A stretch of 64,000 bases of DNA from Jatrophihabitans endophyticus (GCF_900129455.1 NZ_FQVU01000001.1:124001-188000); one strand, 5' to 3'. Shown: positions 49,137 through 58,194, counted from the stretch's first letter. The notes: generated by a model from the letters alone, not told the origin. Program-made: numbers and translations.

Positions 49137-50006
49137 TCAGACGTCGCGGGTCCGGTCGAACCGCTCGGGCAGGCGCCGGAAACCGGCCGCCTCGTAGGTC
49201 GCGACGGCCGACACGAGGGACGTCGGGGTGCAGACGAGGGCGCTGGCGGCCCCCAGCTCGGCGAGCGCGGCCGCCGCGGCGACGCAGATCGCCGTGCCGT
49301 GACCGCGCCCGCGGTGCTCGGCGTGAACGCCCATCGGCTCGATCAACCCCGGCCGTCCCGGCCCGGCCGACCACACGGTCACGCCCGCGACCGCGACGCC
49401 GTGCTCGTCGCGCCCGAGCAGACATCGCGCGTCGGCGAACGCCGGGCCGGCCGCCATCGCGTGCCAGGTCTCCTCGGTGAACCGCGCGCTGTCCCACGCC
49501 GAACGATGGACGGCGGTGAACGCGGCCACCTCCCCCGGCCCGACCACCTCGACCCCCAGCGCCGGTCGCGGCACCGGTTCGGTGAGGTCGCGGCGCAGCG
49601 GCGTCCACCGCTCGCCCTCACGCCAGCCGACCTCGCCGCGCAGCAGGTCGTGCACGCGACTGCCGGTCGGCGCCTCGACGGACACCTCACCCGTCGGCAG
49701 CACACCCCGTTGCGGGTCGGCGACGTCGGCCACGACCCGACCGGCCAGCTCCTCGTCGCGCCACACGTCGGGAGCGACGGTCAGGCGCACGACGCCGGGA
49801 CCGTCCAGCAGGCCGATCGCGAGCAGCCGTCCGTCCTGGCTCCACGTCCGCACCGCCGCCGCCGTCGCCCCGGCCCCGGCACGCCAGGACCACCCCAGGT
49901 CGCCGGGGTGCAGCTGCAGCGGCGCGGCGTCGTGCTGCCAGTCCCCCAGCGCGGCCACGACGGCGGCGAGCCCGTGGACGTCCGGCGTTCGCAGCTCGAT
50001 CGTCAC
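49137..50006 (-). CDS. GNAT-family N-acetyltransferase, probably two-domain
   Basis: The 289-residue protein has a clear C-terminal GNAT domain: LGVEVVGPGEVAAFTAVHRS, RFTEETWHAMAAGPAFADAR, LIEPMGVHAEHRGRGHGTAI with the RGRGxG acetyl-CoA loop, and ATYEAAGFRRLPERFDRTRD. The N-terminal half (about 130 residues) may be a second, degenerate GNAT fold. The acceptor is unknown. The GTG at 50006 (MTIELRTPDV) is chosen over the frame start at 50024. Confidence 0.82.
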   Translation of the reverse strand: MTIELRTPDVHGLAAVVAALGDWQHDAAPLQLHPGDLGWSWRAGAGATAAAVRTWSQDGRLLAIGLLDGPGVVRLTVAPDVWRDEELAGRVVADVADPQRGVLPTGEVSVEAPTGSRVHDLLRGEVGWREGERWTPLRRDLTEPVPRPALGVEVVGPGEVAAFTAVHRSAWDSARFTEETWHAMAAGPAFADARCLLGRDEHGVAVAGVTVWSAGPGRPGLIEPMGVHAEHRGRGHGTAICVAAAAALAELGAASALVCTPTSLVSAVATYEAAGFRRLPERFDRTRDV

Positions 50007-50200
50007 TCCGGCAGCACACACCACTGCCCGCCTGAGCGCACCCCGATTTCGGGCACGCCGGGACCCGTCCGGCGGCGCGACCCGGCGGGGTGGGCAGGCG
50101 GGGTCGCGGCGACGGCTCTATCCTCGTCGCGTCGCGGCCGGCCGTGTTGCGACGAACGTGCGCCCACGCAATCGCAGCATCCGACGTCCCGGGGGAAGCC

Positions 50201-51034
50201 ATGGCCGCAGGCGGCGCCGACGCGCCACGTCCCCGGCCGCATCCCGGGCCCTCACGCCCCGACGCCGTCGTCGCCGTCGCCGCACCGCGGGCCGCCGCGG
50301 TGGCCGCGACGGCGGGCGGCGCGCTCGTCACCGCTGCCCGCGTCGGTCGACTGCTCGGGCGCTCCGGCTGGCGCGCGGCCCGCCAGCTGCCCGGGGTCGC
50401 GCTCGTGGAGCAGCAGGGCAGGCGGGTGCGCGACACCGCCCGCGGCGAGCTGCTGCGCCTGCTCGACGCCCCGCCGCCGCCCGCCCGGCCGAACCGCGAG
50501 GAGCTGCGGGCGGCGCGCCTGGCGGCCCAGGGCGCCGACGACCCCGCCCCGCTCCGCTCGGCCATGACCGAGCTGCTCGACCGCTCCTCCGAGGCCAGCG
50601 GCGCGCAGAGTCGCGACTACCTCTTCGGCACGATCGTCAGCCAGCTCGTCCCGGACGAGGCGCGCATCCTCGCGGTGCTCGGCACCGGACGCACGTTCGC
50701 GGTGGTGGACGTCGTGGCCAAGGGGCGCGCGTCGAGCCGGACGGTCGCCGCCAACGTGTCGACCGTCGGCGCCGCGGCCGCGGTGTCGCTGCCGGACAAC
50801 GTCGCCACCTACCTGACCCGCCTCGACGGGTACGGACTGCTGCAGTTCGGCCGCCCCACCGACGAGCTGGACCGGCAGTTCCGCGCCCTCGACAGCGACA
50901 AACGGGTCCGCGACGCGCAGGCGCGCATCGAGCGCGGCCGGCTGGGCTCGGTCCGCATCGAGCGCAAGAGCGTGGGCCTGTCCGAGCTCGGCTCCGAGTT
51001 CTGGGCCGCGTGCTCGCCCCACCGGCGCGGCTGA
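50201..51034 (+). CDS. Putative Abi-alpha (DUF4393-like) family protein
   Basis: The 277-residue protein has a long Ala/Arg-rich helical N-terminal region (AAVAATAGGALVTAARVGRL, LLRLLDAPPPPARPNREELR). The C-terminal region resembles Abi-alpha proteins: DYLFGTIVSQLVPDEARILAVL, TYLTRLDGYGLLQFGRPTDE and a final GLSELGSEFWAAC. In that family, names come from abortive infection of phage; function here is unproven. The ATG at 50201 follows a GGGGGAAG segment and is in a 194-bp gap after the divergent GNAT. A TATCCT sequence near 50117 could be its -10 box. Confidence 0.5.
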   Translation: MAAGGADAPRPRPHPGPSRPDAVVAVAAPRAAAVAATAGGALVTAARVGRLLGRSGWRAARQLPGVALVEQQGRRVRDTARGELLRLLDAPPPPARPNREELRAARLAAQGADDPAPLRSAMTELLDRSSEASGAQSRDYLFGTIVSQLVPDEARILAVLGTGRTFAVVDVVAKGRASSRTVAANVSTVGAAAAVSLPDNVATYLTRLDGYGLLQFGRPTDELDRQFRALDSDKRVRDAQARIERGRLGSVRIERKSVGLSELGSEFWAACSPHRRG

Positions 51035-51068
51035 CGCCACGCGCCGGGCATCCCGTCACCGCATTCAG

Positions 51069-51074
51069 TAGCGT
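51069..51074 (+). promoter_or_regulatory. -10 box (TAGCGT) for the secreted hydrolase
   Basis: It ends 6 nt before the GTG at 51081 and is identical to the box before the amidase gene at 5374. It is leaderless-type. Confidence 0.5.
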
Positions 51075-51080
51075 CGGGTC

Positions 51081-52670
51081 GTGCGCCCCGCCCGAGCCCG
51101 CCGCCTCGCGGCCGCGAGCGTCCTGCTGACCCTGCTCGCCGCCGCCTGCACGTCCACCACGGCCGGCAAGGGTTCGGACTCCGCCACGCCGACGGCCGGC
51201 AGCGGCCGGCCGAGCGGCTCGACCGCTGCCCGGCCGTCCGCACCCGCGACGCGGGCGACGTTCCACGACTGCGCCAGCGCCTTCAACCTCAAGGCGCTGC
51301 CGTTCCCGGCCGGACGGGCCAAGCGGCTGTCGTTCGACTGTGCCCGCATCCAGGTGCCGCTCGACCACGCCGACCCGACCGGTCGCACGATCTCGCTGCA
51401 ACTCGTGCGGGTGCACGACAGCGCCGGGTCGACGTCGAGCAGACGCAGCCTGCTGGTCAACCCGGGCGGCCCCGGCGCGTCCGGGGTCGAGCTCGCCGTG
51501 TCGCTGGCCGCGCAGCTGCGCGACGCCGTCCTGTCCCACTTCGACCTCGTCGGCTTCGACCCGCGCGGGGTGGGCCTCTCGTCACCCATCACCTGCCTGA
51601 CCGACAAGCAGAAGGACGACGTCAACGCGGCCTCCCCGAACGTCCTGACCGGCAAGGGCTTCGCGGCCGCCCGCACGATCGCGAAGCGCGTGGCCGCCGC
51701 GTGTTCGCGCAAGTACGGCGCGGCGCTGGCCGACTACGACACCGTCCAGACGGCCCGGGACATGGACCTCGTCCGGCAGGCCGTGGGCGACGGCTCGATG
51801 AACTACCTCGGCTTCTCCTACGGCACCGAGCTCGGGGCGCAGTACGCCCGGTTGTATCCGAGCAAGGTGCGCGCCCTCGTCCTCGACGGCGCGGTCGACC
51901 CGCTCGCCGACGACATCACCTCCTTCGCCAACCAGCTGCAGGGCTTCGAGGACTCGTTCGACCAGTTCGCGGCCTACTGCCGCACGACGTCCCCGTGTTC
52001 GCGGCTCGGCGACCCGCGCGAGGCGGTCTACAACCTCGCCCGCAAGGCCGACCCCGACGGCATCCCCAGCTCGGCCGCCGGCGAGACGCGGCGGGCGACG
52101 AGCTCGCTGGTCTACACCGGCGTGCTGCAGGCGCTGTACTCGCAGTCGTTGTGGCCGACGCTCGGCAGCGCGCTGCGGACGGCGCTCGCCGGCGACTCGC
52201 GCGAGATCCTCGCGCTCGCCGACCGGTACAACGAACGCAACGACGGGCAGTACACGAATATCTCCGACGCCAACAACACCATCAGCTGCAACGACGCGAG
52301 GCCCGGCCCGAGCGACGCGACGATCCGCGCGACCGCGCGGTCGTGGAAGGAGCGGTTCCCCATCTTCGGACTCTGGTCGGCGCCGTCGCTGTTCACCTGC
52401 CAGCAGTGGCAGCCGCACCGCACGCCTCCCCCGGCACCGAAGGCGGCGACCGCGAGGACCGTCCTCGTCGTCGGCAACCTGCACGACCCCGCGACGCCCT
52501 ACCGCGGCGCCAAGGTGCTGACGAAGACCATGGGCAACGCGCGGTTGCTCAGCTGGGACGGCGAGGGGCACACCTCCTACCTGCAGGGCAGCAGCTGCGT
52601 CGACACCCGCGTCAACGCCTACCTGGTGTCGGGCACGCTGCCCGCCACCGGGACGACGTGCCCGCGGTGA
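51081..52670 (+). CDS. TAP-like alpha/beta-hydrolase lipoprotein (tripeptidyl-aminopeptidase type)
   Basis: The 529-residue secreted hydrolase begins with a lipoprotein signal (LLTLLAAAC, lipobox Cys about residue 23) and a Ser/Thr/Pro linker. The TAP-like hydrolase then shows SLLVNPGGPGASGVELAV (oxyanion), FDPRGVGLSSPITCL and NYLGFSYGTELGAQYARLYP (nucleophile Ser). VLDGAVDPL follows, then a late VVGNLHDPATPYRGA (acid) and WDGEGHTSYL (His). Relatives trim peptides from the N-terminus or hydrolyse esters outside the cell; the substrate is unknown. The stop overlaps the next hydrolase gene (GTGA). Confidence 0.88.
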   Translation: MRPARARRLAAASVLLTLLAAACTSTTAGKGSDSATPTAGSGRPSGSTAARPSAPATRATFHDCASAFNLKALPFPAGRAKRLSFDCARIQVPLDHADPTGRTISLQLVRVHDSAGSTSSRRSLLVNPGGPGASGVELAVSLAAQLRDAVLSHFDLVGFDPRGVGLSSPITCLTDKQKDDVNAASPNVLTGKGFAAARTIAKRVAAACSRKYGAALADYDTVQTARDMDLVRQAVGDGSMNYLGFSYGTELGAQYARLYPSKVRALVLDGAVDPLADDITSFANQLQGFEDSFDQFAAYCRTTSPCSRLGDPREAVYNLARKADPDGIPSSAAGETRRATSSLVYTGVLQALYSQSLWPTLGSALRTALAGDSREILALADRYNERNDGQYTNISDANNTISCNDARPGPSDATIRATARSWKERFPIFGLWSAPSLFTCQQWQPHRTPPPAPKAATARTVLVVGNLHDPATPYRGAKVLTKTMGNARLLSWDGEGHTSYLQGSSCVDTRVNAYLVSGTLPATGTTCPR

Positions 52671-53383
52671 CCCCGTCGTCGGGCGACGAGCCGGCCCTGG
52701 GCTACGACGCGAGACCCCGCGAGGCGCGGGCGGTGGCCCTCGTCCTGCACGGCGGCCGGTCGCGCAGCGTCGCCCCGGTGCGGGCCCGCCAGCTCGCGGT
52801 GCTGCGGATGCGTCCCTTCGCGCGCTCGCTCGCCCACGCGGGACGGGCCCACGGCCTCGTCGTCGCCCGGCTGCGCTTCCGCGTCCGCGGCTGGAACGGC
52901 ACCGAGCGTTCGCCGGTCGCCGACGCCGAGTGGGCGCTCGACCGGCTCGGTGAGACGTATCCCGGCCTGCCCGTCGGCATCGTCGGGCACTCGATGGGCG
53001 GCCGGACGGCGGTCTACGCCGGCGGCCACGAGGGCGTGCGCAGCGTCGTCGGCCTCGCGCCGTGGATCGAGCCGGGCGATCCGTCGCGTCAGCTCGCCGG
53101 CCGCGGCGTCCTGCTCGTCCACGGCGACGCCGACCGGATGACGTCCGCGCCCGCCTCGCTGCAGTACGCGCAGCAGCTGGCCGGGGTCGCCGAGTCCGTC
53201 GGGTACGTGTCGGTGCAGGGCGACGGGCACCCCATGCTGCGCCGCCCCGCCCTCTGGCACGAGCTGGCCACCGGATTCACGCTGGCCGCACTGTGTGACG
53301 CGTCGCCCGAGCGAACCGTCGGCGCGCGGACCGCGAACATCCTGTCGAGGGCACTGGCCGGGGAACGACCGGTCGTAGGCTGA
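52667..53383 (+). CDS. Alpha/beta-fold hydrolase coupled to the TAP-like gene
   Basis: The 238-residue protein shows VALVLHGGRSRS as oxyanion region, then GLVVARLRFRVRGWNG. The nucleophile elbow is GIVGHSMGGRTAVYAG, with the acid in VLLVHGDADRMTSA and the His in GDGHPMLRRP. It is a dienelactone-hydrolase-like or general esterase fold; the substrate is unknown. The GTG at 52667 overlaps the upstream stop by 4 bp, with an alternative in-frame GTG at 52658. It precedes the fatty-acid methyltransferase with a 34-bp gap holding a TAGGCT box and a ribosome-binding site. Confidence 0.82.
   Translation: MTPSSGDEPALGYDARPREARAVALVLHGGRSRSVAPVRARQLAVLRMRPFARSLAHAGRAHGLVVARLRFRVRGWNGTERSPVADAEWALDRLGETYPGLPVGIVGHSMGGRTAVYAGGHEGVRSVVGLAPWIEPGDPSRQLAGRGVLLVHGDADRMTSAPASLQYAQQLAGVAESVGYVSVQGDGHPMLRRPALWHELATGFTLAALCDASPERTVGARTANILSRALAGERPVVG
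53376..53381 (+). promoter_or_regulatory. -10 box (TAGGCT) for the CFA-synthase-like gene
   Basis: It overlaps the end of the upstream hydrolase gene. Transcription from about 53388 would leave a 30-nt leader with AAGGAGAGAG, so this gene, unlike several neighbours, has a normal ribosome-binding site. Confidence 0.4.
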
Positions 53384-53417
53384 CGACGTCCCCGTGCGTG
53401 GGCTGTGAAGGAGAGAG

Positions 53418-54689
53418 ATGACGGTCACCGAGAGCGGACGCGGCACCGCGGCCGGCACGAACGGCAGTATCGACCCGGCGCGCTGGCCCGACATCGCCAC
53501 GGTCCCCCGTTCGCCGATCCGCGCCGCGATCGCGAGACGACTGTTCCGACGAGCCGTCGCCCGGCTTCCGCTCCGCGTGGTCGACCCGCGCGAGCGGTGG
53601 AGCGGCGCCGGCACCGGCACCGACCCGGTGCTGCGCCTCGTGCGTCCCGACGCGTTCTTCCAGCGTCTCGGTGCCACCGGGACGATCGGCTTCGGCGAGG
53701 CCTACATGGCCGGCGACTGGACGACCGACGACCTGCCCGGCGTGCTCTCGGCCTTCGCGGCCAACATGCGCGACATGATCCCGCCGGCGCTGCACAAGCT
53801 GCGCAACGCGGTGCTGAGCGTGCAGCCGCGGCATCACGACAACACCGTCGAGGGCGCCCGCGCCAACATCCACCAGCACTACGACCTGTCCAACGACCTG
53901 TTCACGACGTTCCTCGACCCGTCGCTGACCTACTCGTCGGCCCTCTTCGACGGCGAGCCCACCGCGAGCGGGGAAGACCTCACCACCGCCCAGCAGCGCA
54001 AGATCGACCGGTTGCTCGACGCGGCCGCAGTGGGCGAGGGCACCCGGGTGCTCGAGATCGGCACCGGCTGGGGCGAGCTCGCCCTGCGCGCCGCCGGGCG
54101 GGGCGCCCACGTCACCACGCTCACGATCTCGACCGAGCAGGCCGAGCTCGCGCAGCAGCGCGTGGACGCCGCCGGCGTCGCCGACCGGGTCGAGATCCGG
54201 CTACAGGACTACCGCGAGGTCGAGGGCCGCTTCGACGCGATCGTCAGCGTCGAGATGATCGAGGCCGTCGGCGCGAACCACTGGAACACGTACTTCGAGA
54301 CCATCGACCGCGTCCTGGCGCCGGGCGGACGGGTCGGGCTGCAGGCAATCCTGCAGGACGACTACGTCGTGCTCGCCACGAAGGACACCTACACCTGGAT
54401 CCGCAAGTACATCTTCCCGGGCGGGCAGCTCGCCTCGGTCGAGGCCATCGAGCGGACGCTCGCGCAGCACACGTCGCTGCGGGTCTCGGAACGGTTCAGC
54501 TTCGGCCGCCACTACGCCGAGACCCTGCACCGCTGGCGGACGACCTTCGAGGCCCACGCGCAGGCCGTCGCCGCGATCGGGTTCGACGAGACGTTCCGGC
54601 GGATGTGGTCGCTGTACCTCGCGTACTCCGAGGCGGGCTTTCGCACCGGCTACCTGGACGTGCAGCAGTTCACGCTGACCAAGCAGTGA
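53418..54689 (+). CDS. Cyclopropane-fatty-acyl-phospholipid synthase-type SAM methyltransferase
   Basis: The 423-residue protein has the CFA-synthase layout. An N-terminal lipid-facing domain is followed by VEGARANIHQHYDLSNDLFT and the SAM motif VLEIGTGWGELALRAAGRGA. YFETIDRVLAPGGRVGLQAI comes next, then WIRKYIFPGGQLASVEAIER and a C-terminal RFSFGRHYAETLHRWR. Members add a methylene or methyl group to unsaturated acyl chains; some actinobacterial relatives make 10-methyl fatty acids with a partner reductase, which is not seen nearby. The ATG has an AAGGAGAGAG ribosome-binding site. Confidence 0.88.
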   Translation: MTVTESGRGTAAGTNGSIDPARWPDIATVPRSPIRAAIARRLFRRAVARLPLRVVDPRERWSGAGTGTDPVLRLVRPDAFFQRLGATGTIGFGEAYMAGDWTTDDLPGVLSAFAANMRDMIPPALHKLRNAVLSVQPRHHDNTVEGARANIHQHYDLSNDLFTTFLDPSLTYSSALFDGEPTASGEDLTTAQQRKIDRLLDAAAVGEGTRVLEIGTGWGELALRAAGRGAHVTTLTISTEQAELAQQRVDAAGVADRVEIRLQDYREVEGRFDAIVSVEMIEAVGANHWNTYFETIDRVLAPGGRVGLQAILQDDYVVLATKDTYTWIRKYIFPGGQLASVEAIERTLAQHTSLRVSERFSFGRHYAETLHRWRTTFEAHAQAVAAIGFDETFRRMWSLYLAYSEAGFRTGYLDVQQFTLTKQ

Positions 54690-54708
54690 GCTGCCGGCAG
54701 GACCGCCG

Positions 54709-55542
54709 GTGACGGTCGTCCTCGGCCTGCTGGCCGCGGCGCTCTACGGGATCGGCGACTTCGCCGGCGGCATGGGGGCCCGGCGCGTGACCGCCGTGAC
54801 CGTGCTGCTGTGGAGCTACCCCGTCGGCGCGGTGCTGATGGCAGCGATGCTGCCGCTGATCCCCGGCGCGCTCGACGGCCGGGTGCTGCTGTTCGGGGCG
54901 CTCGGCGGCGTCGCGGGCCTGGTGGGCGTCGTCGTCCTCTACTCGTTGATGACGATCGCCCCCATCAACGTGGTGTCACCGGTGACGGCCGTCCTCGCCG
55001 CCATCGTGCCGGTGGTGGTCGGTGTCGTCACCGGCGAGCGGCCCCACGTCACGGCGTGGTTCGGCATCGTGCTCGGGCTGCTGGCCGTCGTCCTGGTCTC
55101 ACGCACCGGCGACGACCACCCGCACGGGCGCGTCGGGCCGGGCGTCCTGCTGCTCGCGGTGCTCTCCGGCCTCGGCTTCGGCCTGTACTTCGTGCTGCTC
55201 GCCCGCGCCGGCGACGACTCGGGGCTCTGGCCGCTGGTGGTGTCGCGGGTGGCCTCGGCGCTGCTGATCCTGCCCGTCGCGCGGGCCCGGGGCGCCTTCG
55301 GTCCCGTGCGCGGCCGGACGCTCGGCATCGTCGCGCTGGCCGGGGCGTGCGACGCGCTGGCCAACATGTTCTTCCTGCTCGCCGCGCGCGACGGGCTGCT
55401 GTCGCTGGCGAGCGTGCTGACGGCGCTGTACCCGGCGACGACCGTCGTGCTGGCCGTCTGGCTGCTGCACGAGCGCACCACTCCGGTGCAGCGCGGCGGC
55501 CTGGCCCTCGCCGCGGGCGCCGTCGTGCTCGTCACCGTCTGA
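54709..55542 (+). CDS. EamA/DMT-family transporter
   Basis: The 277-residue membrane protein has ten predicted helices in two EamA repeats. Examples are VLGLLAAALYGIGDFAGG at the start, INVVSPVTAVLAAIVPVVVG closing the first repeat, and LLSLASVLTALYPATTVVLA with VWLLHERTT near the end. The substrate is unknown (drug or metabolite). The GTG start at 54709 lies 19 bp after the methyltransferase gene, so the two are probably one operon. A long hairpin follows. Confidence 0.85.
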   Translation: MTVVLGLLAAALYGIGDFAGGMGARRVTAVTVLLWSYPVGAVLMAAMLPLIPGALDGRVLLFGALGGVAGLVGVVVLYSLMTIAPINVVSPVTAVLAAIVPVVVGVVTGERPHVTAWFGIVLGLLAVVLVSRTGDDHPHGRVGPGVLLLAVLSGLGFGLYFVLLARAGDDSGLWPLVVSRVASALLILPVARARGAFGPVRGRTLGIVALAGACDALANMFFLLAARDGLLSLASVLTALYPATTVVLAVWLLHERTTPVQRGGLALAAGAVVLVTV

Positions 55543-55555
55543 CGCCCCACCCCGT

Positions 55556-55615
55556 CCGGTGATCGAGAGGACGGAGCGGTCGCCCCGGCGACCACGACGT
55601 CCTCCCGATCACCGG
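55556..55615. terminator. Long bidirectional hairpin between the EamA and cyclase genes
   Basis: Outer arms of 18 bp (55556-55573 and 55598-55615) pair with one mismatch. Inner 7-bp arms GGTCGCC and GGCGACC (55578-55584, 55587-55593) continue the stem around a 2-nt loop. It overlaps the stop codon of the cyclase gene and separates two convergent units. Confidence 0.7.
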
Positions 55616-57195
55616 GTGGGGGCCGGCGGGACGGTCGGGTCGCCGTGCTGCTCGGCGACCGGCGCCACGAGGTCGGTCGGCTTGTCGCGCCCGCGCAGCG
55701 TCACGTCCCCGACGGCCGTCCAGCGGGCCGCCTCCTCGCCCCCGGCCGCCGCGAGGGCATCGCCGGAGGCGAGGACGCGCCCCTCGCGCTGCTTCGCGAG
55801 CTCGGTGATCCGCGCGGCCTGGTTCACCGGGTCGCCGATCACCGTGTACTCGTAGCGCTCGGCGTTGCCGACGTTGCCGGCCACCACGGTGCCGACCGCG
55901 ACGCCGATCCCGGCGTCCAGCTCGCCGCCGCGCAGCCGGGCCCGCATGTCCCGCGCGGCGGCGAGGGCGGCACCGGCCGGATCGTCCTGCGTCAGCGGCG
56001 CGCCGAAGACGCACAGGGCCGCGTCGCCGATGAACTTGTTGACCAGACCGCCGTGTTCCTGGGTCGCGGCGACCACCGCGTCGAAGAACCGGTTCAGCGC
56101 CTCCACGACCTCGCCCGGCGGCCGGTCGGTGGCGAAGCCGGTCGAGCCGATGACGTCGACGAACAGCGCCGCGGCGCGGCGTTCCTCGCCGCCGAGGGTC
56201 ACCCCCTGTTCCAGCGCCTGCCGGGCGACGTCCTCGCCGACCTGCCGGCCGAACAGGTCGCGCAACCGTTCGCGTTCGCGCAGCCCGGCGGCCATCCGGT
56301 TGAACCCCGCCGCGGCGTAGCCGACCTCGGTCGCGTCGAACACCGGCACCTGCACGTCGAGGTCGCCGGCCTCGACCTGCTCGAACGCGTCCCGCAGCCG
56401 CTGCAGCGGATCGGCCACCGAGCGGGCGAAGGCCATCACGGCGAGCAGGCCGACCGCGATGGCGACGCCGCACAGCACCGCCGCGGCGCGCGCCAGCTCG
56501 CCGCGCGTCATGTCGGTGACGGTGGAGAAGCCGGCGAGCGCGAGCACGCCGCCGAGCGGCACGACGCCGAGGGCCCACGCGAAGAGGCCGCGCGGCCGCA
56601 CGCCGGGCACCTCCCGGGTGCGCGGCGGCGCGTCGACGAGCACGGCGGAGATCCCGCCGCGCAGCAGGCGCTGCACCGACTGGTAGGCCAGGCACGCCGT
56701 GGGGATCCCGCCGAGCGCGGTCGTGATCGCCACCTCGAAGCCGTAGAGCGCCGAGGTCGTCAGCGCCGCGCTCCCGAACACCAGCACCGCGACACCCCAC
56801 AGCACGCCCTGCAGCTCGAGCAGCACCAGCGGCAGCCGCAGCACCGCGCGCCGGTCGGTCTCGGTGGCGGGACGTCCGGCGCGGTAGAAGTCGATCACCG
56901 GCCGCGCGAGTCGCAGCCCGACGACCGAGCCCACGGCGAGCGCGACGACCACGTACCCGGCGGCGGCGACGGTCGCGGCGCCGCCGATGCCGCCGAAGGA
57001 GTGCTCACGCCGTGCCTCGGGCGGCAAGGGCAGGATGAGGCCGAGCAGCACGACCACGACCGCAGCGCCGATGACGTTGCCGACGACGATGGCGGCCAGG
57101 ATCAGCCGGCGGGACGTGTCGGCGTTCTCGCTCAGCGTGTGCTCGCGGCTCTCGCCCGCGAGCACCTCGCGGACCGACTGCAGCCGTCCGCTCAC
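55609..57195 (-). CDS. Class III adenylate cyclase with membrane and HAMP domains
   Basis: The 528-residue protein has an N-terminal membrane region of about six hydrophobic segments (from ILAAIVVGNVIGAAVVVVLL). A HAMP linker (FARSVADPLQRLRDAFEQVE) leads into a class III nucleotide cyclase domain from about residue 330. Catalytic features are AALFVDVIGSTGFA (metal Asp), LVNKFIGDAALCVFG (Lys for adenine, metal Asp) and YEYTVIGDPVNQAARI (purine-binding Asp, Asn, Arg). It would make cAMP in response to an unknown signal. The GTG start overlaps the stop of the upstream oxidoreductase (GTGA). Confidence 0.88.
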   Translation of the reverse strand: MSGRLQSVREVLAGESREHTLSENADTSRRLILAAIVVGNVIGAAVVVVLLGLILPLPPEARREHSFGGIGGAATVAAAGYVVVALAVGSVVGLRLARPVIDFYRAGRPATETDRRAVLRLPLVLLELQGVLWGVAVLVFGSAALTTSALYGFEVAITTALGGIPTACLAYQSVQRLLRGGISAVLVDAPPRTREVPGVRPRGLFAWALGVVPLGGVLALAGFSTVTDMTRGELARAAAVLCGVAIAVGLLAVMAFARSVADPLQRLRDAFEQVEAGDLDVQVPVFDATEVGYAAAGFNRMAAGLRERERLRDLFGRQVGEDVARQALEQGVTLGGEERRAAALFVDVIGSTGFATDRPPGEVVEALNRFFDAVVAATQEHGGLVNKFIGDAALCVFGAPLTQDDPAGAALAAARDMRARLRGGELDAGIGVAVGTVVAGNVGNAERYEYTVIGDPVNQAARITELAKQREGRVLASGDALAAAGGEEAARWTAVGDVTLRGRDKPTDLVAPVAEQHGDPTVPPAPTR

Positions 57196-58178
57196 AGCGC
57201 GGTGTAGTCGAGCCCGATCTGCCGCCGCACCTCGTCGAGCACGCCCATGATCGCCGACGTCTCGTCCAGCGGCAGCAGCGGACTCTCGGTGAGTCCGGCC
57301 CGCAGGCAGCGGTTGACCTCCGCGGCCTGGTGCTCCATCCCGCGGCCGCCCGGGGGCGTCTCGAAGACCTCGAGCACCTCCTCGTCGCGCGACACCACCC
57401 GCATCGACGTCGGCGTGTAGAACCAGCCGTCGACTTCAAGCCGCGCCTCGGAGCCGTGGATCACCGCGGGGTTGTCCGACTTCGCCGCGAGCGAGGTGGT
57501 CAGCACCGCATGGGCGCCGGACGGATAGCGCAACACCATCGAGGTGGTGGCGTCGACGCCGGTGAACGCGGGCGTCGACACCGCGGTGACGTCCGACGGC
57601 GCACCGAGCACGAGCTGGGCGAATGACACCGGGTAGATGCCGAGGTCGAGCAGCGCTCCCCCGCCGAGCTCGGGGGCGAACAGCCGGTGGTGGGGGTCGC
57701 GGGGGAACCACTGGCCGTGCTCGGCGGTGACGTAGACGACGTCGCCGAGCGTGCCGGCGGCCAGGATCTCGCGGAGCCGGGTCACGTGGGGCAGGAAGCG
57801 CGTCCACATCGCCTCCATGAGGAACACCCCCGCCGCGCGGGCCGCGGCGATCATCTCGTCGGACTCGGCGCGGTCCATCGCGAACGGCTTCTCGCACAGC
57901 ACGGCCTTGCCCGCCTCGATCGCGAGCAGCGTCGCGTCCCGGTGGAACGGATGCGGTGGCGAGACGTAGACGACGTCGACGTCCGGGTCGGCCACCAGTG
58001 CCTCGTAGGAGCCGTGCCGGTTGGCCACGCCGAACTCGTCGGCGAACTCGTCGGCCGATGCCTGCGTGCGCGAGCCGACCGCGACCAGCTCGCAGTCGGG
58101 CAGCAGACGCAGGTCGCGGGCGAAGGTGTGGGCGATGCCGCCGGTGGCGAGCAGGCCCCAGCGGATGGGTGCGGTCAT
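57192..58178 (-). CDS. Gfo/Idh/MocA-family oxidoreductase
   Basis: The 328-residue NAD(P)-dependent dehydrogenase has WGLLATGGIAHTFARDL as its Rossmann dinucleotide site. VDVVYVSPPHPFHRD and the EKPFAMDR substrate motif (catalytic Lys) follow. A C-terminal alpha/beta domain contains GGGALLDLGIYPVSFAQL with the active-site region. Substrates in the family are sugars, polyols or diols. It overlaps the cyclase downstream by 4 bp, an unusual pair. Confidence 0.88.
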   Translation of the reverse strand: MTAPIRWGLLATGGIAHTFARDLRLLPDCELVAVGSRTQASADEFADEFGVANRHGSYEALVADPDVDVVYVSPPHPFHRDATLLAIEAGKAVLCEKPFAMDRAESDEMIAAARAAGVFLMEAMWTRFLPHVTRLREILAAGTLGDVVYVTAEHGQWFPRDPHHRLFAPELGGGALLDLGIYPVSFAQLVLGAPSDVTAVSTPAFTGVDATTSMVLRYPSGAHAVLTTSLAAKSDNPAVIHGSEARLEVDGWFYTPTSMRVVSRDEEVLEVFETPPGGRGMEHQAAEVNRCLRAGLTESPLLPLDETSAIMGVLDEVRRQIGLDYTAL

Positions 58179-58194
58179 GGCCGCATTCTGCCGC

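Noticed and set aside
51701-52666. Extended N-terminus of the second hydrolase overlapping the TAP-like gene
   Set aside because: The upstream part of that frame is a shadow of the TAP-like gene. The GTGA junction at 52667 gives a normal start.
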